A stretch of 64,000 bases of DNA from a bacterium (GTDB lineage: Bacteria > Bacillota > Sulfobacillia > UBA995). The position numbers were made by a program, and so were the translations under genes. Under the pieces are notes generated by a model. It did no database searches. It was not told the DNA's origin and was given only the letters and a program-made list of their open reading frames with translations. The stretch is taken from the NCBI GenBank assembly GCA_031082145.1, contig JAVHLP010000007.1, positions 1 to 64,000 of the forward strand, read 5' to 3'. Of the stretch, positions 24,857-33,360 are shown piece after piece. How positions within the stretch are numbered: position 1 is the stretch's first letter; each line of letters begins with the position of its first letter.

Positions 24857-26072
24857 CCCGCTCCCATGCTTCGGCTGCGCCGGGGATAGGCCCGAGGGCC
24901 CGGTCCAGGATGCCGAGGAGGCTGGCGATCAGTACCCCGTAGTTGACCACGGGGACACCTGCTGCCCTTAATCGCTCCAGCCGGGCCAGCATCTCCCGGC
25001 GCCCGAGCATACAACCCCCGCAGTGTACCACCAGCCGGAAGCCCGCGAGGTCTTCCGGGAGGTCAGTTCCTACCTGCCAGGTGAAGCTGAGATCGCCGCC
25101 GACCCGCTCCTGCAACAGACGGGGAATCTTTACCCGGCCGATGTCGTCACCGATGGGGTGGTGAGTGCATGCTTCGGCCACCAGGATCTCGTCCCCAGGC
25201 CGAAGGTGGTCCACTCGGGCTGCCCCTTCCACCAGTTGGGCGATGTTGCCCCGGTGACGGGCAAACAGCACTGAGAACGAGGTCAAGGGTATGCCTTTGG
25301 GGGTGATGCGATCCGTCTCCCGGAAAGCCTGCGAGTCGGTGACGACCAGCCGGGGTTGCCGGCACAACTGGCCCAAGGCTGTTTCCAGGCTGTCCTCCTT
25401 CACCAGGCAAGCCATCGCCCCGGCGTCGAGGATTTCCCGCAAAGTCTGCACTTGGGGAAGAATCAGCCGCCCGCGGGGAGCCTCGCTGTCCTGAGGGGTC
25501 ACCAGTACCACCGTATCGCCTGGCACCAGAAGATCGGCCAGAATAGGTGGCCCGGCCCAGTCTTCCGGCGCCGTCTGGATGAGCACCCGCCGCAACTCCT
25601 CCACTCCCTGACCGGTCATGGCGCTCACGGGAACAATCGGTGGATCGCCGGGAAGGACCGGCGGCAACCGGGATTCGTGCGGCAGCAGATCTGCCTTGTT
25701 CCAGGCCACAACCAGGGCTAGGCTTCGGGCCGCGGCCTGACGGCAGATCTCGTCCTCCCATGGGCCCCAACCAACGGACCCGTCCACCACCAGCACGACC
25801 ACGTCGGCTCCGGCCAGCGAGGCTTGTGTGCGGGCAGTTCGCAGCTTGCCGAGCACCCCGTCGTCGTCCACTCCCGCCGTGTCAACGAAGACCACCGGCC
25901 CCAGTGGCTGCAGCTCCATCGCCCTGTACACCGGGTCGGTCGTGGTTCCCGGTACTGCCGAGACTATGGCCGCCCGCTGTCCGGTCAAGGCGTTGACCAG
26001 GCTGGATTTCCCCGTATTGCGCCTCCCCGCAAGGGCTATTCGCAGGCGATTGGATCGCGGCGTCCCCCTCAA
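24816..26072 (-). CDS. hydF: H-cluster maturation GTPase HydF
   Basis: A 418-residue scaffold GTPase on which the [2Fe] subcluster is assembled before transfer to HydA. It has an N-terminal Era-like GTPase domain with P-loop AGRRNTGKSS, switch GTTTDPVY, DTAG and NKAD motifs. The C-terminal [4Fe-4S] ligands are ACTHHPIGDD and HCGGCMLGRREM. It sits 17 nt after hydG on the same strand. It overlaps tdh at the 3' end. All three H-cluster maturases are present, so the organism can build active [FeFe]-hydrogenase. Confidence 0.95.
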   Translation of the reverse strand: MRGTPRSNRLRIALAGRRNTGKSSLVNALTGQRAAIVSAVPGTTTDPVYRAMELQPLGPVVFVDTAGVDDDGVLGKLRTARTQASLAGADVVVLVVDGSVGWGPWEDEICRQAAARSLALVVAWNKADLLPHESRLPPVLPGDPPIVPVSAMTGQGVEELRRVLIQTAPEDWAGPPILADLLVPGDTVVLVTPQDSEAPRGRLILPQVQTLREILDAGAMACLVKEDSLETALGQLCRQPRLVVTDSQAFRETDRITPKGIPLTSFSVLFARHRGNIAQLVEGAARVDHLRPGDEILVAEACTHHPIGDDIGRVKIPRLLQERVGGDLSFTWQVGTDLPEDLAGFRLVVHCGGCMLGRREMLARLERLRAAGVPVVNYGVLIASLLGILDRALGPIPGAAEAWERVKAGGRPCRTPPA

Positions 26073-26089
26073 CAGTGTACTCCTCCTGT

Positions 26090-27508
26090 CTAGAAGTATA
26101 GATCCCGCTCTCCCGCCCGGATCCGCTCAAGCCGGCGGTTGGTCTCCGCCTTCACCTCTGGCGACCCGATCTGCTCCAGGTGGTTGGCGATAGCCCTTCG
26201 GCCTGCGTCGAGCGTAGCCGGTGACGCGTAGTCGAGAAGGTACTCCTCGAGAGTGAGAATGGCGTTGGGCTGGCAGACATTCCCTATTAAGCCCTGTTTG
26301 GCCAGCTTCATGAAGCGGTCACCGGTGCGGCCTTTACGGTAGCAGGCCGTGCAGTAGCTCGGAAGGTATCCCGAGAGGACCAAGCTCCGGACGATCTCGT
26401 CAGCAGCGCGATTGTCCTCCACTGCGAACTGGACCGAGGCGCTATCCCCCTCCCGGTATCCCCCCACGCCGGTGCGGGAACCCGCGCTGAGCTGCGATAT
26501 GCCCAGGCCAAGAAGCTCGTCGCGCAGGGCGGGGCTTTCCCGGGTGGACAGGATCAGGCCGGTGTAGGGGACGGCCAGTCGGAGTACGGCCACTACCCGC
26601 TTGAACTCCCCGTCTGAGAGGGGCCGGCCCAGGCAGGATACGTCTGTCCCCGGAGCGGGGCGCAGGCGGGGCACCGATATAGTATGCGGACCCACTCCGA
26701 ACCGCTGTTCCAGATGCAGGGCGTGATGGAGCAGGGCCAGCACCTCAAAGCGGTAGTCGTAGAGGCCGAAAAGCACACCAATGCCGACGTCGTCGATCCC
26801 GGCCGTCATGGCCCGGTCCATGGCTTCCAGATGCCAGCAATAATCGGCCTTGGGGCCCCGGTGCAATCGCTCATAAGTCGGCCGGTGGTAAGTCTCCTGG
26901 AAGAGGATGTAGGTCCCTATGCCGGCCGTTTTCAGCCGCCGGTAGTCCTCTTCAGTGGCAGCCGCGATGTTCACGTTGACCCGGCGGATGTTGCCGCCCC
27001 CGTGACGGGTAGAGTAGATTGTCTCGATCGCACCCAGAACGTAGTCCAACGGGCAGTTGACCGGGTCCTCGCCCGTCTCCAGGACCAACCGCTTGTGGCC
27101 CATAGCTTCCAGGGCCCTCACTTCGCCGGCTACCTCATCCGGCGACAGCCTCCGCCGCCGCATCTCTCTGTTTCCGTGGCGATAACCGCAGTAGGCACAG
27201 TCGTTAGCACAGTGATTGGAGATGTACAACGGGGCAAAGAGAACCATCCGTTTGCCGTAGATACGCTCCTTGACCTCCCGAGCCGCCTCGAACAGCAAGG
27301 CCTCGTCGGCCGGGTCGTCTATCTCGAGAAGGCAGGCGGCCTCCTCGAGCCTGAGCCCGGCTGCCAGGCGGCCCTTGGCCACAATCTCCCGCACCCGGCC
27401 AAGGGGAGCTTCCCTGCCTGCGGCCAGCCCCGCCTCAACCCCTCTCTGGTCAAAGAACCCCCTATCCGACACTTTCACCCACCTCCCGTGACCACTTCGG
27501 GCTATCAC
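26090..27508 (-). CDS. hydG: H-cluster radical-SAM maturase HydG (tyrosine lyase)
   Basis: A 472-residue radical-SAM enzyme that cleaves tyrosine to form the CO and cyanide ligands of the H-cluster. The SAM cluster motif is CANDCAYCGYRHGN (CX3CX2C) near residue 98. The C-terminal motif CTACYRKGRTGDRFMKLAK binds the auxiliary cluster that carries the dangler iron. It overlaps the 3' end of hydE by 47 nt in another frame and is followed by hydF. Confidence 0.96.
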   Translation of the reverse strand: MIARSGHGRWVKVSDRGFFDQRGVEAGLAAGREAPLGRVREIVAKGRLAAGLRLEEAACLLEIDDPADEALLFEAAREVKERIYGKRMVLFAPLYISNHCANDCAYCGYRHGNREMRRRRLSPDEVAGEVRALEAMGHKRLVLETGEDPVNCPLDYVLGAIETIYSTRHGGGNIRRVNVNIAAATEEDYRRLKTAGIGTYILFQETYHRPTYERLHRGPKADYCWHLEAMDRAMTAGIDDVGIGVLFGLYDYRFEVLALLHHALHLEQRFGVGPHTISVPRLRPAPGTDVSCLGRPLSDGEFKRVVAVLRLAVPYTGLILSTRESPALRDELLGLGISQLSAGSRTGVGGYREGDSASVQFAVEDNRAADEIVRSLVLSGYLPSYCTACYRKGRTGDRFMKLAKQGLIGNVCQPNAILTLEEYLLDYASPATLDAGRRAIANHLEQIGSPEVKAETNRRLERIRAGERDLYF

Positions 27509-28535
27509 CCCGGCCCCGGCCCACTACGCGCCCCAGGCCCTCGATACGTCCCTTGAGGCAGGTCAGGCAATGCCCCGGTAGTTCATCCAGACACACCTTG
27601 CCGGGGTATATCTCGTATCGCCGCCGGTATCTAAGCGGCGTGAGATTCGGCATGACCACATTGGCGCCTGCCTGCAACGCAAGTTCCCGGCCGTGCGGAT
27701 GCAGGGTCGCCAGGGCGGTGGTGGCAGCGATGTGGGCCTGGGGCAGGCACAGCCGCGTCGTCGCGATCACCCTCAAGGTCAGCCCGACCGGACCGGGGGG
27801 TGCTTCGCCCAGGGGAGTGGCGGGATGTGGGACCAAGGGACCGATCCCAACCATATCCACGTCGAGGTCCCGCATGAGCACCACGTCGTGAGCCAGTGAG
27901 TCGCAGGTCTGCCCGGGCAACCCCACGATGCACCCTGAGCCGACCTGATAGCCCAGAGATCTTAACCACCGGAGTTGACGCACGCGGCGTTCCAGAGTCC
28001 GTCCCGGGCGCAAGCGCCGGTGCAGCCGCGGGTCGGCCGTCTCGTGCTTCAGTAGGTAGCGGTCGGCCCCCGCCTGGCGGAAGGCCTGCAGATCGTCATA
28101 GCTCCGTTCTCCCAGTGAGAGGGTGACGGCGACCGGTAACTCGGTGACAATCCGGGTGATCAGGTCCGCCAGGGTGCTCCGATCGTACCAGGAGTCCTCC
28201 CCAGACTGGAGTACGACTGTGCCCACGCCCAGAACGGCGCCCAACCGCGCCGATTCCAGGATCTCCTCCGGGGTCATGCGGTAACGCACGAGGTCGGCAT
28301 TGGACGCCCTCAAGCCGCAATAGTGGCATTCGGCCCGGCAGTGGTTCGACAGCTCTATGATCCCCCGGAGGTGAACGGCATCGCCCACCTGGCCGGCCCG
28401 GATTCGATCGGCGGTAGCGCATAGTCTAGCTTCTTCGCCGGGCCCGGCCTCCAGCAAGCGCTGGACACTGCGATAATGGGCCTTCCCCGGCTCGGCTACC
28501 ACTTTCTCCAGAAGGCGGTCAAAGCTCCGGGACAT
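27462..28535 (-). CDS. hydE: H-cluster radical-SAM maturase HydE
   Basis: A 357-residue radical-SAM enzyme acting on the H-cluster precursor made by HydG. The cluster motif is CRAECHYCGLRASN near residue 63, followed by RYRMTPEEIL and GTVVLQSGED, both typical of HydE. It overlaps the TM1266-type gene by 17 nt and the hydG start by 47 nt, so the four genes are probably one transcript. Confidence 0.95.
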   Translation of the reverse strand: MSRSFDRLLEKVVAEPGKAHYRSVQRLLEAGPGEEARLCATADRIRAGQVGDAVHLRGIIELSNHCRAECHYCGLRASNADLVRYRMTPEEILESARLGAVLGVGTVVLQSGEDSWYDRSTLADLITRIVTELPVAVTLSLGERSYDDLQAFRQAGADRYLLKHETADPRLHRRLRPGRTLERRVRQLRWLRSLGYQVGSGCIVGLPGQTCDSLAHDVVLMRDLDVDMVGIGPLVPHPATPLGEAPPGPVGLTLRVIATTRLCLPQAHIAATTALATLHPHGRELALQAGANVVMPNLTPLRYRRRYEIYPGKVCLDELPGHCLTCLKGRIEGLGRVVGRGRGDSPKWSREVGESVG

Positions 28536-28803
28536 GTCCGCTCACGCCCTCGCCGGCCGGACTAGTCACCGCAGTCTTGACCCGCACTCCCGCCAGTCTG
28601 CCCAATTGGCCACTCAGCGCGCCGATCTGATCGGTGGTCCCATCGACGATGAGGGCAATCACCGAGAGCCCCCGTTCCCGGTAGGGAATGCCCATGCGGC
28701 CGACCACGATGGACGCATGGCGGCTAAGGACGTCCTGCACCGCCCCGGCCGTTTCGGCGGGGCGGTAGACAAGTATACCGATCACCGCTATCCTCGATTC
28801 CAA
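28519..28803 (-). CDS. TM1266-family hydrogenase-system regulator
   Basis: A 94-residue ACT-like protein of the TM1266 family, commonly encoded beside hydE/hydF/hydG and annotated as a putative iron-only hydrogenase system regulator. The TTG at 28803 gives (M)ESRIAVIGILVYRP, which matches the family N-terminus; ATG 28818 would add five residues. The DNA-binding or ligand function is not demonstrated. First gene of the maturation operon. Confidence 0.75.
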   Translation of the reverse strand: MESRIAVIGILVYRPAETAGAVQDVLSRHASIVVGRMGIPYRERGLSVIALIVDGTTDQIGALSGQLGRLAGVRVKTAVTSPAGEGVSGHVPEL

Positions 28804-28827
28804 AGCCCAGCCCCCCATTCAAGTGAA

Positions 28828-28861
28828 GCGGCTCCGCCTGCGACGGGGCAGGCGGAGCCGC
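28828..28861. repeat. Perfect 14-bp inverted repeat upstream of the maturation operon
   Basis: Arms GCGGCTCCGCCTGC and its exact complement with a 6-nt loop. It lies between coaX and the TM1266 gene. No U-tract follows on either strand, so it is either a weak terminator of coaX, a regulatory hairpin in the leader of the hydrogenase maturation transcript, or both. Confidence 0.6.
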
Positions 28862-29033
28862 AGTCAATCCACACCGGCGCTCCCCCTCTCCCGTCAGGCG
28901 CTAGACCCTCCGGTTCAGGCTCGCGGACCGGCCATCATACCCTCGGCTGCGCACCAGCGTAACCTCAGGTGAGAACCCAGGCCGGTTTGATAGACCAACG
29001 AGAGCTCAATCAGGTCCAAGTTGATTATAGCCC

Positions 29034-29039
29034 GAGAGA
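29034..29039 (-). promoter_or_regulatory. Candidate -10 element for the maturation operon
   Basis: A perfect TATAAT on the minus strand, 19 nt past the coaX stop and about 230 nt before the TM1266 start. The -35 region (TTCCGA at 17-nt spacing) is weak, so this is tentative. Confidence 0.35.
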
Positions 29040-29057
29040 CCACCGATCGGAAGGGAG

Positions 29058-29831
29058 TTATCTCTGGTTGCGCTGGAAAATGAGGCGCAGGCCTTCCAGG
29101 ACCAAGAGCGGCTCGACACAGTTGATGGCCTGCGACTCCGAGGCCAGTAGCTCGGCCAGGTCGCCGGTAGCCACAACGCTGGCCTCCGTTCCAAGTTCTC
29201 GCCGCATCCGGGTCACCAGGCCGTCCACCAATCCGGCGAAGCCGAACAGCATCCCGGCCTGGATGCTGGCCGCTGTGTTCTTGCCAATGGTCGAGCGTGG
29301 TCGGATCAAGTCTACTCGAGGGAGCCGGGCCGCCTGGCTGAACAGGGCATCGGCGGCCACCCCCATGCCCGGGGCGATGGCCCCGCCCAGGTACGCTCCG
29401 TCAGCCGACACGACGTCCACCGTCAGGGCTGTTCCCAGATCCACCACGATGACCGGTCCGCCGTACTTCTCAAGGGCCGCCACGGCGCCGGCGATCCGGT
29501 CGGCCCCCACTTCCCGGGGATCGTCGTAGCGGATGTCGAGCCCGGTCTTGACCCCAGGGCCCACCACCAAGCACCGGTGACCGAAACCCCGGTGGCACAT
29601 CAGCTCAATCTCCGGCGTCAAGAGGGGCACCACCGATGCCAGGACGGAGCATTGCAGGTCGCTGGGGGAAAGACCTTCCTCTGCGAACAGGCCCCTGAAG
29701 ATCACCCCGTACTCATCGGCGGTCCAGTCCCGCTTGGTCGCCAGCCGCCAGTGGGCGATCATCCGATCCTCGCTGAAGACCCCGGCCATGATCCGCGTAT
29801 TGCCTACATCAAGGCACAGAATGGTCGTCAT
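29058..29831 (-). CDS. coaX: Type III pantothenate kinase
   Basis: A 257-residue cytoplasmic kinase that starts coenzyme A synthesis from pantothenate. Family motifs: LDVGNTRIMAGVF at the N-terminus (phosphate-binding), GADRIAGA near 106, and VVDLGTALTVDVV, then GGAIAPGM near 130-150. Its start overlaps the birA end by 23 nt, so the two are coupled. Neighbouring genes match the usual Firmicute coaX context near ftsH. Confidence 0.95.
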   Translation of the reverse strand: MTTILCLDVGNTRIMAGVFSEDRMIAHWRLATKRDWTADEYGVIFRGLFAEEGLSPSDLQCSVLASVVPLLTPEIELMCHRGFGHRCLVVGPGVKTGLDIRYDDPREVGADRIAGAVAALEKYGGPVIVVDLGTALTVDVVSADGAYLGGAIAPGMGVAADALFSQAARLPRVDLIRPRSTIGKNTAASIQAGMLFGFAGLVDGLVTRMRRELGTEASVVATGDLAELLASESQAINCVEPLLVLEGLRLIFQRNQR

Positions 29832-30594
29832 TGACGCTCACCCCTTGGCTCAGGCTGACATCCCCGGCGACGACCGCTACCAGCGTCCCGTCGTCCCGCT
29901 CGAGCATCAACTCACCCGCGGGGCCCAAGTCGCGGGCCCGGCCGGCCAACTCGCCGGCGGGACCCCGGGCGATCACCGGCCGCCCCATCGTCACCGAAGC
30001 CGCACGCCACTCCGCACGCAACTTGTCCCACTGCCCCGCGAGCAAGCGGGAGTAGTCCCGCTCCAGCTCCTCAAGCAGGACCGGCACCAGATGGGCAGGG
30101 CGAACGGGAGTGCCCTCGGCAGCCAGCGAGGTGCCCACCCCGAGCAACTCCGGCGGCCAGTCAGCCACAGTCAGGTTGACGCCCACTCCCAGTACCACGA
30201 AGCCGATCTGGCGGTCAACCTGGTAGGCCTCAGCCAGAACACCGGCCACCTTGCGCCCCCGCAGCATCACATCGTTGGGCCACTTCAGACCGCAGCGGAT
30301 TCCGGTAGCCCGGAACACAGAGCGGGCCACCGCCAGACCGGCAGCCAGGCTGGTGCGGGGGATCTGTTCGGCCGGCAGGGGCGGGCGGAGCAGCACGCTC
30401 AGCCAGACCCCCTGTCCACGAGGTGAGAACCAACTCCGGCCCAGTCGGCCCCGTCCCGCCGATTGCTCGTCAGCCCAAACGGCCAGTCCCTCAGGGGTTC
30501 CCCGCCGGCCGAAGCCGGCCACGGTTGTGCTCGTGGAGGGGAGCCGCGAGAAATGGAGGAGGGGCCGGCCGAAACACCTGGTTCTGAGCTCCAA
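29809..30594 (-). CDS. birA: Biotin-[acetyl-CoA-carboxylase] ligase, without HTH domain
   Basis: A 261-residue biotin protein ligase that attaches biotin to carboxylase carrier proteins. Motif GRGRLGRSWFSPRGQGVW and the KWPNDVML, KVAGVL motifs are characteristic, followed by a small C-terminal domain. A TTG start at 30594 is chosen because AGGAGG lies 5 nt upstream. It gives the classic short form and no N-terminal DNA-binding domain, so it should not act as the biotin operon repressor. Confidence 0.9.
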   Translation of the reverse strand: MELRTRCFGRPLLHFSRLPSTSTTVAGFGRRGTPEGLAVWADEQSAGRGRLGRSWFSPRGQGVWLSVLLRPPLPAEQIPRTSLAAGLAVARSVFRATGIRCGLKWPNDVMLRGRKVAGVLAEAYQVDRQIGFVVLGVGVNLTVADWPPELLGVGTSLAAEGTPVRPAHLVPVLLEELERDYSRLLAGQWDKLRAEWRAASVTMGRPVIARGPAGELAGRARDLGPAGELMLERDDGTLVAVVAGDVSLSQGVSVNDDHSVP

Positions 30595-30653
30595 GGCGTC
30601 CTCCTCTTCCCGGCCCGTTGAATGGGGCCCGGAGGTCCCTCTCGGTGTCGGCG

Positions 30654-31268
30654 CTACCCCCGTCCCGGTGGTCCAGAATCGGCGCAGCACCTCGCCGTCA
30701 ACGCTTGCGCCTGATCGCGCAACGATTCGCGCTCCGGGGACGCTCGCATCGACTTCAGGTTCACCTCCACGTTGGCCAGGGCGCCCCTGGCGGCCGCCCG
30801 GGCTAGCCACACGGCAACCTCCGCGTCGGTGGCCGCCGCCGGATAGCCTTCCCGCCCCAGGTATTCGGCGGCATCGACGAGCTCCACCGCTATGCCCGCC
30901 ACCTCCAGGGGCACCTGGGCGGCCTGCGAGAGGGCGACGCCAACGGCCTCGCTGCGAAGGGTCTTTTCCGCCGGAGTCTGTTTGGGCAGGCGGTAGGCGG
31001 TGAGTACCCCCAGGTAGGCCTGGGCATCCTGGCCGGCCAGAGCAAGCAGCCTTCGGCGCCGCTCCTCAGCCTCGATCAGCAGCCTTTTCAGCTCGTCCCG
31101 AGGAGCGGCAACCTCTTTGGCCAGCGACAGCCGGGCCACCATGGCCACCAGGGCCGCCGCCATCGCGCCGGCCAGGGCCGAAGCAGTGCCCCCGCCGGGC
31201 GCGGGGGACTCGGAAGCCAGATCATCCAGGAGGATCGCGAGAGGAACGCTCGACAGGTCACCCGTCAA
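30654..31268 (-). CDS. fchA: Formiminotetrahydrofolate cyclodeaminase-type protein
   Basis: A 204-residue protein of the FTCD_C cyclodeaminase/cyclohydrolase family, converting formimino-tetrahydrofolate to methenyl-tetrahydrofolate plus ammonia, or hydrolysing methenyl-THF. The family signature SPAPGGGTASALAGAMAAAL lies at residues 21-40. It follows ftcD directly, so the two enzymes likely work in sequence to channel formimino groups into folate one-carbon metabolism. Confidence 0.88.
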   Translation of the reverse strand: MTGDLSSVPLAILLDDLASESPAPGGGTASALAGAMAAALVAMVARLSLAKEVAAPRDELKRLLIEAEERRRRLLALAGQDAQAYLGVLTAYRLPKQTPAEKTLRSEAVGVALSQAAQVPLEVAGIAVELVDAAEYLGREGYPAAATDAEVAVWLARAAARGALANVEVNLKSMRASPERESLRDQAQALTARCCADSGPPGRG

Positions 31269-31316
31269 CGGCTTAACACTCTCCCGGCGGCGAGATTACA
31301 AGCCCGCCTCCCGTAT

Positions 31317-32255
31317 TCACCGCGGCCGGCTGCCTTCCTCCAGCCCCGCCGGTGCCTCGTCCTCCTCCAACAATCGCAGTTCCAGTACCTGTCCGCTTGA
31401 GAATCCGGCCAGACGCAAGGCACCGGCGGCCTCCGCCAGCAGAGCCTCCGCCGGCGCCAAGCCGACGATCTCGCTGCTGGTCACGCCCACCCCCGCCGCG
31501 GCTGCCGCTTCCGCCACCGCCCGATAAGCCACTCCCAGTGAGGTGCGCCGGAAGTCAACCAGATTCATGGATACTTGGGTCTCATCCCGCCCGGCCAGGG
31601 CGAGGCCGATGGCCCGGACCGCCGGCAGGCCACCGCCGGACTCCCTGATCTGGCGTGCTATCCGCTTGGCGACGGCGACGTCGGGAGTGGACAAGTTGAC
31701 GTTGAAGGCCACCAGGGGACCTCTGGCTCCCACCGCCGTAGCTCCGGCGGTAGGGTGCAAGCGGGCCGGACCATAGTCGGGTCGTCGCTCCGGCCGGCCG
31801 ATGACGGCGGCCAATCCCTCAAACTGGCCTTCCCGGACCCGGCTGAGATCGCGGTGGGCGGGCCGGGTCGCCGCTTCCCCGTAGAGGTAGACCGGCAGGT
31901 CGTGCGCTGCCGCCAGTTCGCGGGCCAGGCGGTCCGCCAGCGCCACTGCCTCGTCCATGGTCATCTCCAGGAGGGGGATCAGGGGGACGACGTCCATCGC
32001 TCCCATGCGGGGGTGACTGCCGCGGTGGGTTCTCAGGTCGATGAGGCTTACCGCCCGGGCCGTCATCGCCCGCAGCCCGGCCAGCACGGCCTCCGGCTCT
32101 CCCACCACCGTCACTACGGAACGGTTGTGGTCCGGATCGGAAGACCAGTCCAAGACCTTCAGCCCCGGCGTGGTGGCGGCCTCGATGATGTCTCGAACGA
32201 CTCCCTCCCGGCGACCTTCGCTGAAGTTGGGGACACTCTGCAGGCGTCGGGGCAT
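31317..32255 (-). CDS. ftcD: Glutamate formimidoyltransferase
   Basis: A 312-residue enzyme that passes the formimino group of formiminoglutamate to tetrahydrofolate. Signature stretches are QSVPNFSEGRR at the N-terminus, DHNRSVVTVVG near 43, and RGSHPRMGAMDVVPLIPL with the catalytic histidine near 80. It stands upstream of fchA, 48 nt apart. There are no histidine-degradation genes in the window, so the donor could also come from purine fermentation. Confidence 0.93.
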   Translation of the reverse strand: MPRRLQSVPNFSEGRREGVVRDIIEAATTPGLKVLDWSSDPDHNRSVVTVVGEPEAVLAGLRAMTARAVSLIDLRTHRGSHPRMGAMDVVPLIPLLEMTMDEAVALADRLARELAAAHDLPVYLYGEAATRPAHRDLSRVREGQFEGLAAVIGRPERRPDYGPARLHPTAGATAVGARGPLVAFNVNLSTPDVAVAKRIARQIRESGGGLPAVRAIGLALAGRDETQVSMNLVDFRRTSLGVAYRAVAEAAAAAGVGVTSSEIVGLAPAEALLAEAAGALRLAGFSSGQVLELRLLEEDEAPAGLEEGSRPR

Positions 32256-32271
32256 GTGGTCACCTCGTTAA

Positions 32272-33336
32272 TCACCTGTTCAGTAAGGCACGGAACAGCC
32301 GAGGCCGGATCAGGGGGCGCCAGGCCGTATATTCCATCCCATGACGGGTGCTGCGGGCGGTATAGACGTCCCCCCGAGCGCCGACCCGTACCGACACGCG
32401 CAACAACACCGGTCCCGGGCTGTGCAGTTCCCTGGTTGTCAGCAGCTTGCCCCGCCTGTCTAGCACCCATAGCTTCAGGGGATCGGCCGGGTTCACCGTT
32501 GTCAGGTACACCCTCCCCTGCCGGTCTATCCCGGCCAGGCGGACGGGAACCGGCAACTCCAGGCCGGCAAGGGAGATCTCCCCTACTTGCCGTCTCCCTG
32601 ACAGCACCAGTAGCTTCCCACCGTCCTCCCCCGGTTCCTGCACATGCAGGTAGAGATGCCCGTGTGGATCCACCGCCAAGCCCCTGGCGAAAACATCCAG
32701 AACCCCCTCGGGAGCAGAGGACCGCCCCGCCGGGGTCATCTCCCTCACGGCAAGCATCGTCTCGGTGCCGGCAGCCTCCACACAGGTGACCTTCCGCCGG
32801 TAGCGGTCCTCGTCCAGCACATGTCCTAGCAGGTATAGTTCGCCGCGGGGAGCCGCCACGGCGAACTCGATGGCGGTCAGACTGGAGCCTCCGCCGGGCG
32901 TATCGGCCATTGGCGCTTCCCACAGCACCTCCCCTGCGGGGTTCAGCTTCAGCAGCCTCGCGTTCTGGCCGTCGACCAGGTAGAGCCCGCCGAGGGCATC
33001 AACCGTAAGATCGGAGCAGGCAAATCCCTTGGGAAGGGGCAACTCCCCCGCAGGCTCTCCCGCGGCGTCGAAGACCATCACGCGGTGACCGTAAGTATCC
33101 GCCACGAACAGCCGGCCCTTGGTGTCGACGGCAAAACTGGCGGGACCGTGTCGCTGTCCATCCGGTCCTTCGGCAGAACCGAAGCAGGGTCCTTCCCCGC
33201 CGTCAGCCCAGCTGCCAGTCACCAGGGGCTCCTGTGTCATGCCGGCATGCTCCGGCCGCAGCAGGCAGACTCCGACAACGAGGATCAGGACCGCCAGTAG
33301 AATCCCCAGGGCTTTCAGCAAGCGGATTACGACCAT
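32272..33336 (-). CDS. Membrane-anchored NHL/beta-propeller-like protein
   Basis: A 354-residue protein with an N-terminal membrane segment (about 5-26) and an extracytoplasmic part made of repeats typical of NHL-type propellers: GRLFVADTYGHRVMVFDAAG near 95-115 and GGLYLVDGQNARLLKLNPAG near 140-160. Later repeats are more diverged. No catalytic motif is seen. NHL proteins usually bind ligands or partners; the role here is unknown. No lipobox cysteine follows the membrane segment. Confidence 0.7.
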   Translation of the reverse strand: MVVIRLLKALGILLAVLILVVGVCLLRPEHAGMTQEPLVTGSWADGGEGPCFGSAEGPDGQRHGPASFAVDTKGRLFVADTYGHRVMVFDAAGEPAGELPLPKGFACSDLTVDALGGLYLVDGQNARLLKLNPAGEVLWEAPMADTPGGGSSLTAIEFAVAAPRGELYLLGHVLDEDRYRRKVTCVEAAGTETMLAVREMTPAGRSSAPEGVLDVFARGLAVDPHGHLYLHVQEPGEDGGKLLVLSGRRQVGEISLAGLELPVPVRLAGIDRQGRVYLTTVNPADPLKLWVLDRRGKLLTTRELHSPGPVLLRVSVRVGARGDVYTARSTRHGMEYTAWRPLIRPRLFRALLNR

Positions 33337-33360
33337 GTACCGTCCCCCGCGGTCCTATCC

